A DNA stretch of 41,365 nucleotides. Source: Polaribacter septentrionalilitoris (GTDB lineage: Bacteria > Bacteroidota > Bacteroidia > Flavobacteriales > Flavobacteriaceae). The first letter of the stretch is position 1. Each line of letters begins with the position of its first letter. The position numbers and the translations under genes were made by a program. Shown in pieces: positions 15,111-21,426 of the stretch. Below the pieces are notes generated by a model that saw only the letters and a list, made by a program, of their open reading frames with translations, ran no database searches and had not been told where the DNA came from. The stretch lies in assembly GCF_009832745.1 (NCBI RefSeq), contig NZ_VRMJ01000016.1, positions 1-41,365 on the forward strand. The letters run 5' to 3'.

Positions 15111-16457
15111 TTATGAAAGGTGTTCTGGCACTAATTCTTGTCTTCTAAAAACTTCTTTATCTTCTGCTTTTCTAATCAAATGCACGTTACTTTCTTTATC
15201 TATCATTACAATATTTGGCCTATAGGTAATAAATTGCATCCATTGTGTCATGGTGTACGCCCCTACTCTTTTTATTACAAAATGATCTCCTTTATTTAAC
15301 ATTGGGAAATCAATATTTTTTCTAATCACATCAATATTCATACATAAAGGCCCATAAATGGTGGTTGGTTCAGACTGAAAACTAGATTCATGAACAGGAT
15401 AAATTTCATGATTGTACCAAAAAGCTGTAAACATTAAATTGACACCTGCATCAATTACCATAGACTTTCTTCCATCTGCTAAACGTTTGTTTGCTATAAC
15501 GGTTCCTGCTAACCAACCTGCATCATCTATTAATGCTCTACCTGTTTCTAAAATTAACATTGGTGATTCATTATTAGGAAAATCAGCTTCAATCATTGCA
15601 GTAGAAATTGAATGTGCATAATCATCAAAACTCGGAGTTGTATCAGTTGCAGGCATATAAGCACCTTGCAAGGTGTTTTGTGAAGCAAAACCACCTCCTA
15701 CATCTATATAACCAATAATTGTATTAAAACGATCGAACGTTTTATTTGCCAAAGCAGCTAATTTTTTTACAGCTGTTGCATAGGCTTTAGACATGGAAAT
15801 ATAAGTACCTATATGAATATGTAAACCTATTAAATCTACAGTTCCACCAGAAAGAAGACGATTAATCGCATTCCAAGCTTCACCGTTTTCATAATTAAAA
15901 CCAAAACGATCCCATTGAGGAATAATACCTGTATCCATATTTACACGAATAGCAACTTGTGGTCTTTCATTTAACTTATCAGTTAACCCTAAAATGGTAT
16001 ATAATTCATCAAAATGATCAATATGAATTAATGATTTGTTATTAATAGCTCTAATTAAATCTTCTTCACTTTTGTCTGGACCATTAAAAATAATTTGAGT
16101 TCCAGAAGTTCCATTATCTAATGCTTTTTCATACTCGAAACCAGAAACCACCTCTGCCCAAGCTCCTTCTTGATGAAAAATTCGACACACAGAATCTAAA
16201 TAATTTGTTTTATAGGACCATGCGAATTGTACTTTTGGATACCTTGTAGAAAATGCACGATAAGCTGTTCTATAGGTTTGTCTGATAGTACTTTCTGAAA
16301 GTACAAAAACTGGTGAACCATAATCTTCAATTATACTATCTATTTCTACAGAATCAATTGTAGAAATGGGTTGTAATCTTTTTAAACTTCCAAATTTATT
16401 TGGAATTCCCTCAACTACTTTTCGTAAAACCGGACGTTCATATATTTTTTTGCTCAT
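15111..16457 (-). CDS. fold-type III PLP-dependent amino-acid decarboxylase (LysA/ODC-like)
   Basis: A 448-residue alanine-racemase-fold enzyme. The PLP lysine is Lys83 in WSYKTNYL; PLP-phosphate and ring contacts are HIHIGT (213-218), DVGGGFA (252-258) and ETGR (304-307, usually EPGR). The C-terminal active-site motif is GPLCMNID (Cys372, Asp376) where diaminopimelate decarboxylases normally have CES.D, and Tyr401 follows in GAYTM. The first 35 residues are an extra N-terminal tail. So catalysis is probable, but the altered motif suggests a substrate other than meso-diaminopimelate. It sits 11 bases after the ATP-grasp gene and two bases before the transporter gene. It could supply an amine for ligation; this is inference. 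Confidence 0.88.
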   Translation of the reverse strand: MSKKIYERPVLRKVVEGIPNKFGSLKRLQPISTIDSVEIDSIIEDYGSPVFVLSESTIRQTYRTAYRAFSTRYPKVQFAWSYKTNYLDSVCRIFHQEGAWAEVVSGFEYEKALDNGTSGTQIIFNGPDKSEEDLIRAINNKSLIHIDHFDELYTILGLTDKLNERPQVAIRVNMDTGIIPQWDRFGFNYENGEAWNAINRLLSGGTVDLIGLHIHIGTYISMSKAYATAVKKLAALANKTFDRFNTIIGYIDVGGGFASQNTLQGAYMPATDTTPSFDDYAHSISTAMIEADFPNNESPMLILETGRALIDDAGWLAGTVIANKRLADGRKSMVIDAGVNLMFTAFWYNHEIYPVHESSFQSEPTTIYGPLCMNIDVIRKNIDFPMLNKGDHFVIKRVGAYTMTQWMQFITYRPNIVMIDKESNVHLIRKAEDKEVFRRQELVPEHLS

Positions 16458-16468
16458 TTTTTTTCTTT

Positions 16469-17515
16469 TTAAAGTTCACCAAAAATTATTATTTTTTCAA
16501 AATCTGAAATATCACCAATTAAATCCCAAGAATATCTAATAAACATTTTACCATATTCATAGTCTGTTAAAGCAGTTACTTTCTCTCCCATTGCTAAACG
16601 ACATACCATTTCTGGGATGTTTTGTCCTGCTCCTACTGCTAAATACACCCACGCTGGAATTCTTGGATTAATTTCAATTAAATGATATTCACCTTCATCC
16701 GTTTTTATCATTTCTAATTCCATAGCTCCACGCCATTTTGTTTTTCTTACAATATCATGTGTAATTTCAATTAATCTTTCATCATTTATAGTAATTCCGC
16801 CCCAAGCTTTTCCTTTATCTGTAATGTATTGTTTACGCATTGCCACCGCAGAAATGGTGTTTCCTTCTCCATCACCCAAAACTATTACATTTACTTCTGT
16901 ACCAGTAATTGATTGTTGCACCACAACTGGTAATCCCCATTTTGCAGAAAGTTTATTAAAATAAGCAACTCCTTCATTAATAGTATTTACCTTATAAGCT
17001 TCATAAAATTTTCCTTTGATGTAATAAGGATATGATAAAGGTTTTGGCAAATTAGAAAGTTCTTTACTATTTAAAACAGCCTGACTTACAGGCATTTTAA
17101 TTCCGTACTTTTTACCATATTCAGGTAAATTATTTTTGTGACGTTCTTCAAATTGATCTAATGTTGGTAAAAAAGTATGAATACCCATTTTTAATAATTC
17201 ATCGCTATATTTAATAAACAAATACAATTCTGAATCAAAATTAGGAATGATAAGATCTAAATCTTCCTTTTCATTTATATATGCCAAACGACTTAAAAAA
17301 GCTTCACTTCCAGTAGATGGAAATGGGATTAAATAGGTTTTATCTACCAACCCAGGCATATAAATACCAGGTTCTAAATTTTCATATGCTAAACCTATAA
17401 TTCTAACATTTAATTCAGAATCTTTTATACCGCGAATTACAGAAACTCCAGGTCCAGGGCTATCTATATTATTAAGCCCAGTTACCGCTACAGTTATTGT
17501 TTTTGGATTGTTCAT
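16469..17515 (-). CDS. ATP-grasp ligase (CarB-like)
   Basis: A 348-residue ATP-grasp enzyme. This fold activates a carboxylate as an acyl phosphate and joins it to an amine or thiol. The N-terminal preATP-grasp part begins TITVAVTGLNNIDSPGPGVSVIRG. The central lid carries YYIKGKFYEAYKV (about 164-176). The metal/ATP site shows Glu266 in AMELEMI and EINPR at 281-285, and the C-terminus continues GAGQNIPEMVCRLAMG as in carbamoyl-phosphate-synthase-like members. The substrate cannot be deduced. It begins one base after the PqqD-like gene and its stop is 11 bases before the decarboxylase. With a PqqD-like partner, modification of a peptide or carrier-bound substrate is plausible. Confidence 0.88.
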   Translation of the reverse strand: MNNPKTITVAVTGLNNIDSPGPGVSVIRGIKDSELNVRIIGLAYENLEPGIYMPGLVDKTYLIPFPSTGSEAFLSRLAYINEKEDLDLIIPNFDSELYLFIKYSDELLKMGIHTFLPTLDQFEERHKNNLPEYGKKYGIKMPVSQAVLNSKELSNLPKPLSYPYYIKGKFYEAYKVNTINEGVAYFNKLSAKWGLPVVVQQSITGTEVNVIVLGDGEGNTISAVAMRKQYITDKGKAWGGITINDERLIEITHDIVRKTKWRGAMELEMIKTDEGEYHLIEINPRIPAWVYLAVGAGQNIPEMVCRLAMGEKVTALTDYEYGKMFIRYSWDLIGDISDFEKIIIFGEL

Positions 17516-17516
17516 A

Positions 17517-17756
17517 TCAGTCTAACATTTTTTCTCTTTTAAGAAAATCTAAATACTCATACAAATCTCTACCTGCAGAAATAGCATCAATATCAAACTC
17601 TTCTGTAATTTTATTAATGATTTCATCAGCAGATTTTTCTTCTTTTAAGAGATTGATAATTATTAAACCTATTTCATTTGTAGTAAATGATTCTCCAGTA
17701 GAAGGCTTAAAAATAAAACCATTATCACTAATGGCAAGTGAATTTAATTTGCTCAT
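17517..17756 (-). CDS. PqqD-like (RRE-type) small protein, first gene of the operon
   Basis: A 79-residue protein with the PqqD layout: an N-terminal beta hairpin (SDNGFIFKPSTGESFTTNE), a helix with GLIIINLLKEEKSADEIINK, then ITEEFDIDAISAGRDLYEYL and a final helix DFLKREKMLD. PqqD-type domains commonly bind the leader of a ribosomal peptide and present it to a modifying enzyme. Here it is followed by an ATP-grasp ligase, one base later, rather than a radical-SAM enzyme. No precursor-peptide gene is visible in the 395-base upstream region, so its partner is unknown. The reading is by pattern only and the sequence is short. Confidence 0.78.
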   Translation of the reverse strand: MSKLNSLAISDNGFIFKPSTGESFTTNEIGLIIINLLKEEKSADEIINKITEEFDIDAISAGRDLYEYLDFLKREKMLD

Positions 17757-17821
17757 TTTATTATCATTTTTAATTACAAAAAATATTTTACAACTATTTA
17801 ATATTACCTTAAATAGACAGT

Positions 17822-17829
17822 TAAATTTA
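17822..17829 (-). promoter_or_regulatory. candidate -7 box of the six-gene operon (TAAATTTA)
   Basis: On the minus strand TAAATTTA differs from TAnnTTTG only in its last base. A start about five bases downstream would place the palindrome at 17851-17866 about 42 bases upstream of transcription, the position of a class II activator site. This is a weak match taken together with its geometry. Confidence 0.35.
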
Positions 17830-17850
17830 CTGACTTAACACTTGATAAAT

Positions 17851-17866
17851 TGTAACAAATGTTACA
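17851..17866. promoter_or_regulatory. Crp/Fnr-family-type operator
   Basis: TGTAACAAATGTTACA fits TGTnA-N6-TnACA exactly, with perfect six-base arms (TGTAAC/GTTACA). That is the half-site geometry of Crp/Fnr-family regulators. It lies 95 bases upstream of the PqqD-like ATG. No Crp/Fnr gene is in the window, so the cognate regulator is unknown. Confidence 0.5.
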
Positions 17867-17931
17867 CGAAAAACTATATAGAAACACTCTAAATTACTTT
17901 TTTAATCGTGCTTTTTTATGTAGATGAGATA

Positions 17932-17960
17932 TTGTTTAATTTAAACAAAATGATATTTTG
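17932..17960. repeat. two overlapping AT-rich palindromes
   Basis: TTGTTTAATTTAAACAA (17932-17948) has perfect eight-base arms around a central T. It overlaps CAAAATGATATTTTG (17946-17960), which has six-base arms. They sit between the two divergent promoters. They may be binding sites or chance in AT-rich DNA. Confidence 0.3.
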
Positions 17961-18086
17961 ATGTTAATAAGTAATTAAGTAAAGTAGCCTTAAAGTTTTA
18001 GATGAAAAATCACAAAAGAATAATGTTTTCTTATTTGGATGTGTTTTTAAATATTGACTTTCTTCTCAACAAAAAACTAAATTCGT

Positions 18087-18094
18087 TAACTTTG
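18087..18094 (+). promoter_or_regulatory. -7 promoter box (TAACTTTG) upstream of the cassette
   Basis: TAACTTTG matches the -7 consensus exactly, 57 bases before the lipoprotein ATG and 36 bases before the GTTAGGC core site. The promoter therefore lies outside the putative cassette. No well-spaced -33 element was seen. Confidence 0.5.
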
Positions 18095-18151
18095 AGTTTA
18101 ATGAATTAAAACACTACATATCCAAAAATAGTTAGGCAAAAATTAAAAAAA

Positions 18152-18628
18152 ATGAGAAAAAACCGAAAAATTTATACACGATTCACCTATTTATTTATTA
18201 TTTTTTGTTCTATTTATTCTTGCTCTGAAACAGAAAGTGAAGATTTGATAGATACTTCATTATTTTATGGAAAGTGGTATAACAGAGAAAAATGCGTGAC
18301 AGATAATTTCAAAATATATGGAGAGAATAATGAATATAAACATCGTTTTTCTTTGAATGAAAATTGTAGTATGCAAACATTTGATATTAAAGAACTAAGT
18401 AATACATATTATTTGAATGGAAATGAAATTACTTACGGAAATAAAGAAAATACAGAAGTCATAATAAATGGTACAAATGATACATCTGTATCTGACCAAA
18501 TAGATTTTGAATTTTATATAGAAAGAATTATAGAAATTAATGAAGAACGAATGACTATTGAAGTTGAATCTAAAGTTTCTGGAAGAACGAATAAAAGAAT
18601 AACATATTTATATAAGAATCCTAATTAG
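18152..18628 (+). CDS. putative lipoprotein of unknown function (158 aa)
   Basis: A 158-residue exported protein. After a basic start (MRKNRKIYTR) comes a hydrophobic segment FTYLFIIFCSIYSC, whose Cys24 is a likely lipidation site, then SETESEDL. The mature part is beta-rich and acidic (FYGKWYNREKC near its start; KRITYLYKNPN at its end), which is compatible with a small lipocalin-like or other beta-sandwich domain, but I recognise no family. Three further cysteines could form disulphides. The gene is the only one inside the flanking core-like sites, and the -7 box lies outside them. The coding sequence is very A-rich even for this genome. Confidence 0.75.
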   Translation: MRKNRKIYTRFTYLFIIFCSIYSCSETESEDLIDTSLFYGKWYNREKCVTDNFKIYGENNEYKHRFSLNENCSMQTFDIKELSNTYYLNGNEITYGNKENTEVIINGTNDTSVSDQIDFEFYIERIIEINEERMTIEVESKVSGRTNKRITYLYKNPN

Positions 18629-18640
18629 AATAAAATCTTT

Positions 18641-18770
18641 GCCTAACTTAAAACGTGTATATTCAATTGCTTGCTTATAGCCTACTTTGAAAAATCCTGG
18701 CGGATTTTTCATTCAGTAATTATTTACTAGTTTTAGTGCTTTAACCAAGCAACTGAAACATACACAAAAC
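18641..18770 (+). repeat. attC-like imperfect inverted-repeat element
   Basis: The element starts with GCCTAAC. The left arm GTGTATATTCAATTGCTTG (18655-18673) is largely complementary to the right arm beginning CCAAGCAACTGAAAC (18745-18765, ending ATACAC). Inside lies a perfect ten-base-pair hairpin, TGAAAAATCC-TGGC-GGATTTTTCA (18688-18711), with a further TACT/AGTA pairing. This resembles the folded single strand of integron attC sites. The outermost right arm does not end in GTTRRRY, so the site is incomplete or decayed. There is no T-run for a terminator. Confidence 0.5.
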
Positions 18771-18782
18771 CTTTATCGAAAC

Positions 18783-19007
18783 CTATTCATAACCTTCCAT
18801 TTCAGTATCATAAAAAGCACTTGCTTGTTCTATTAAACCTTCTAATTCGTTAGCAATATCATCTTCTTTTTCTCCTGCTAAATCTTCAAACCATTCTACT
18901 TCATCATCCTTTAAGTTAATCATAAAACGTGGGAATTCTGTATGCAATACAAAAATATCTTCTGGATAATTGCTATTATCTGCTAATAAAAATTTAGGTA
19001 AGTTCAT
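18783..19007 (-). CDS. small acidic conserved hypothetical protein (74 aa)
   Basis: A 74-residue soluble, strongly acidic protein (MNLPKFLLADNSNYPEDIFV at the start; DTEMEGYE at the end) with no signal peptide or recognised motif. It starts at ATG 19007, inside the last 14 bases of the MATE transporter gene, so the two are translationally coupled. Its stop codon lies only about a dozen bases from the attC-like element, which therefore ends at the gene's 3' boundary without disrupting it. It looks like a flavobacterial conserved protein; the function is unknown. Confidence 0.75.
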   Translation of the reverse strand: MNLPKFLLADNSNYPEDIFVLHTEFPRFMINLKDDEVEWFEDLAGEKEDDIANELEGLIEQASAFYDTEMEGYE

Positions 19008-20379
19008 TTTTTTGTTTAATGAGTTTTAAAGTTAATGAATTAAATCGAATAAATAATAAAATGGATGCTGTAGTTAATCCTGCTAAAAGTCCAAGCCAAA
19101 TACCAAAACTTCCATACATTTCTTTAGTTCCTAAGAAATACGACACAGGAAAACCTACTACCCAATAAGAGACAAAGGTTAATATAGTGGGTATTTTTAC
19201 GTCTTGTAAACCTCGTAAAGCTCCTAGAACTACAACTTGAATACTATCAGAAATTTGGAAAAATGCAGCTGCTAATAGTAGTTTTGAAGCTATTGAAATT
19301 ACTTCCATATTGTCTGCATAATTCACTGTATCATTTAAATCTACATAAATATTAGGCAAGCTTTTATGAAAAATAAAGAAAATACTGGCAAAGAAAACAG
19401 CAAACAATACGCCTAACAAAAAGATAGAAAAAGCAATTCTTCGCAACTCTTTAAAGTTACGTAATCCTTTCTGGTTCCCTACTCTAATCATAGAAGCAAC
19501 ACTTAATCCCATGGCTACCATAAAGGTCATAGAAGACAAGTTTAATGCAATCTGATTTGCTGCTTGTGGATTTTTACCCAACAAACCACTTAACCAAATG
19601 GCAGCTGTAAAAATGGCAACTTCAAAAAACATTTGCATTGCACTTAAAGATCCTAAATTGATGATTCTTTTTATCATCAAAATATCCAATACAAAAAGTT
19701 TAATGTTTTTTACAATCCTCGCAGAACGTTCTTTAAATCGTAATAAAGTCCATAAATAAATCACCATAATAATACGAGAAGCTAAAGTTCCGTAGGCTGC
19801 TCCAACAATCCCCATTTCAGGAAAACCGAATTTCCCAAAAATTAAAATGTAGTTTAAAATTACATTTACAATATTGGCAAGTAAGGTAGCATACATTGGG
19901 TATTTGGTCATTGACATTCCGTCACTAAATTGTTTGATGGCTTGAAAAATCACCAAAGGAATCAATGAAAAAGCAACCAAATCTAAATACGGAATTGCTA
20001 AAGCAACCACTTCTTTGGGTTGTTGCATTAAATACATTAAAGGTTTAGAAAAATAAACCCCTAAAAACAATGCAATTCCTAAAACCGTACACAAAAACAA
20101 ACCATGCTTGTAAGAAGATCTTGCTTGCTTTAAATTGTCTGAAGAATCTGCTTCAGCAATTAATGGTGTAATAGCAGTAGAAAAGCCAATACCAATAGAC
20201 ATAGCAATAAACATAAAACTATTTCCTAAAGAAACAGCAGCCAATTCAGCAGTACCAATTTGCCCAACCATAATATTATCAATAAAACTCACAAAAGTGT
20301 GTCCTAACATTCCTAACATTACTGGGGCTGCCAGTTGCCAATTGTATTTAAATTCTGATGTATATTGAGAAATGTTCAA
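18994..20379 (-). CDS. MATE-family multidrug/solute efflux transporter
   Basis: A 461-residue, twelve-helix inner-membrane protein of the MATE (NorM-like) family, which exports cationic drugs or metabolites in exchange for Na+ or H+. Typical segments are LAAPVMLGMLGHTFVSFIDN and MVGQIGTAELAAVSLGN at the N-terminus and the repeat ADNMEVISIASKLLLAAAFFQ in the second half. The only upstream start codon in frame is TTG at 20379, followed by NISQYTSEFKYNW, a usual family N-terminus. This TTG overlaps a perfect -7 box (TATCTTTG, 20377-20384), so the start or the promoter call must be wrong. It is co-transcribed with the 74-aa gene. The substrate is unknown. Confidence 0.92.
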   Translation of the reverse strand: MNISQYTSEFKYNWQLAAPVMLGMLGHTFVSFIDNIMVGQIGTAELAAVSLGNSFMFIAMSIGIGFSTAITPLIAEADSSDNLKQARSSYKHGLFLCTVLGIALFLGVYFSKPLMYLMQQPKEVVALAIPYLDLVAFSLIPLVIFQAIKQFSDGMSMTKYPMYATLLANIVNVILNYILIFGKFGFPEMGIVGAAYGTLASRIIMVIYLWTLLRFKERSARIVKNIKLFVLDILMIKRIINLGSLSAMQMFFEVAIFTAAIWLSGLLGKNPQAANQIALNLSSMTFMVAMGLSVASMIRVGNQKGLRNFKELRRIAFSIFLLGVLFAVFFASIFFIFHKSLPNIYVDLNDTVNYADNMEVISIASKLLLAAAFFQISDSIQVVVLGALRGLQDVKIPTILTFVSYWVVGFPVSYFLGTKEMYGSFGIWLGLLAGLTTASILLFIRFNSLTLKLIKQKNELT

Positions 20380-20469
20380 AGATAAATCGTTTTACAATCT
20401 GCGAAGATATTTATAAAATCAAAAACAACATTAACAAAAGATAAACAGTTTCATTTCGTTGAAATAATG

Positions 20470-20477
20470 TATTTTTG
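20470..20477 (+). promoter_or_regulatory. -7 promoter box of tpx (TATTTTTG)
   Basis: TATTTTTG is an exact -7 match 24 bases before the tpx ATG at 20502. The upstream in-frame ATG at 20475 lies inside the box, so 20502 is the real start. Confidence 0.6.
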
Positions 20478-20501
20478 AATTTCTCAAAAAATTTATTAAA
20501 A

Positions 20502-20999
20502 ATGGCAAACATCACACTAAAAGGAAATGCAATTAGCACAATAGGAAACTTACCAGAAGTAGGTTCTAAAGCACCTAATTTTACACTAACTACAACAGAT
20601 TTATCTCACAAATCTTTAACTGATTTTTCAGGAAAAAAAGTGATTTTAAATATTTTTCCAAGTATAGATACTGGAACTTGTGCAATGTCTGTTAGAGAAT
20701 TTAATAAAAAAGCAGCTGATTTAGAAAACACTGTAGTTTTGTGTATTTCTAAAGATTTACCTTTTGCTCAAAAACGTTTTTGTGGTGCAGAAGGAATTGA
20801 GAATGTAGTAATGTTATCTGATTTTGCTGATGGTAACTTTGGAAAATCTTATCAGTTAGAAATCGAAAACGGACCTTTAGCTCATTTACACTCAAGAGCA
20901 ATTGTAATTGTTGATGAAAATGGTAAGGTAACTTACACTGAGCAAGTTGCTGAAATTGTAGACGAACCAAATTATGAAGCTGCTTTAAATTCGTTGTAA
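20502..20999 (+). CDS. tpx: thiol peroxidase (atypical 2-Cys peroxiredoxin)
   Basis: Tpx reduces hydrogen peroxide and organic peroxides using thioredoxin in the cytosol or periplasm; no signal peptide is seen here. The 165-residue protein begins MANITLKGNAISTIG. The peroxidatic Cys60 is in FPSIDTGTCAMSVREF and the resolving Cys94 in QKRFCGAEG, with a third cysteine at position 81. The length is normal. It heads a run with dgkA and ftsK: the dgkA ATG is four bases after the tpx stop. Confidence 0.95.
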   Translation: MANITLKGNAISTIGNLPEVGSKAPNFTLTTTDLSHKSLTDFSGKKVILNIFPSIDTGTCAMSVREFNKKAADLENTVVLCISKDLPFAQKRFCGAEGIENVVMLSDFADGNFGKSYQLEIENGPLAHLHSRAIVIVDENGKVTYTEQVAEIVDEPNYEAALNSL

Positions 21000-21003
21000 T
21001 TTT

Positions 21004-21384
21004 ATGAAGAATCCTAATGATAGCTTTCTAAGAGGAAGAATGCGTAGTGTAAAATATGCATTTAAAGGTCTTTGGATATTAGTTACTACAGAAGACAGTA
21101 TTAAAGTGCAATTATTTGTTGCTTGTATTGCTACTATTTTAGGATTTGTTTTTGATATTTCCAATTCAGAATGGATGTTTCAATTCTTGGCTATTGGATT
21201 GGTTTTAACTGCAGAAGCTGCCAACACAGCAATTGAAGCTGTTGCCGATTTTATACACCCAGAATATCATAAAAAAATTGGGCTCATTAAAGATATAGGT
21301 GCTGGCATACCAACCTTTGCTACTTTAATCTCCTTGATTATTGCGAGTTTTATTTACATTCCTAAAATACTATTACTTTTCTAA
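21004..21384 (+). CDS. dgkA: diacylglycerol kinase family (DgkA/undecaprenol kinase type)
   Basis: A 126-residue inner-membrane lipid kinase that phosphorylates diacylglycerol or undecaprenol. The central signature EAANTAIEAVADFIHPEYH and the following KIGLIKDIGAGIP are typical, and three hydrophobic segments are visible (FVACIATILGFVFDI, WMFQFLAIGLVL, LISLIIASFIYI). It begins four bases after tpx, which suggests one transcript. The true lipid substrate cannot be fixed from sequence; Gram-positive homologues use undecaprenol. Confidence 0.9.
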   Translation: MKNPNDSFLRGRMRSVKYAFKGLWILVTTEDSIKVQLFVACIATILGFVFDISNSEWMFQFLAIGLVLTAEAANTAIEAVADFIHPEYHKKIGLIKDIGAGIPTFATLISLIIASFIYIPKILLLF

Positions 21385-21426
21385 GTAAATATGTATATTT
21401 ACTGCTAAAATCTACCAAAAAAATTA

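Larger units (their letters stand above)
17757..18151. other. 395-base intergenic region between the divergent operon and lipoprotein gene
   Basis: No convincing coding frame is present on either strand. The region holds, from left to right, a -7-like box for the minus-strand operon (17822-17829), a Crp/Fnr-type palindrome (17851-17866), two further palindromes (17932-17960), a plus-strand -7 box (18087-18094) and an integron-like core site (18131-18137). The remainder is AT-rich sequence in which I see nothing. Confidence 0.7.
18131..18771 (+). mobile_element. single-gene integron-cassette-like unit
   Basis: The lipoprotein gene is bounded by GTTAGGC (18131-18137), which fits the integron core GTTRRRY, and GCCTAAC (18641-18647), which fits the inverse core RYYYAAC. 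These are part of a perfect ten-base inverted repeat GTTAGGCAAA / TTTGCCTAAC. A folded attC-like segment follows the second site. No integrase and no clear closing GTTRRRY core at the right end were found, so this may be a solo or decayed cassette. Confidence 0.5.

Noticed and set aside
15111..16457. Decarboxylase annotated as lysA
   Set aside because: The CES.D motif is replaced by CMNID and the operon has no lysine-biosynthesis neighbours.
17497..17838. 113-codon plus-strand frame over the PqqD-like gene
   Set aside because: It is antisense to the PqqD-like gene and its leader, with biased Ser/Leu/Ile composition and no plausible start signals.
18641..18770. attC-like element as an ordinary terminator
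   Set aside because: The hairpin is not followed by a T-run, and the long arms with core-like ends fit a recombination site better.
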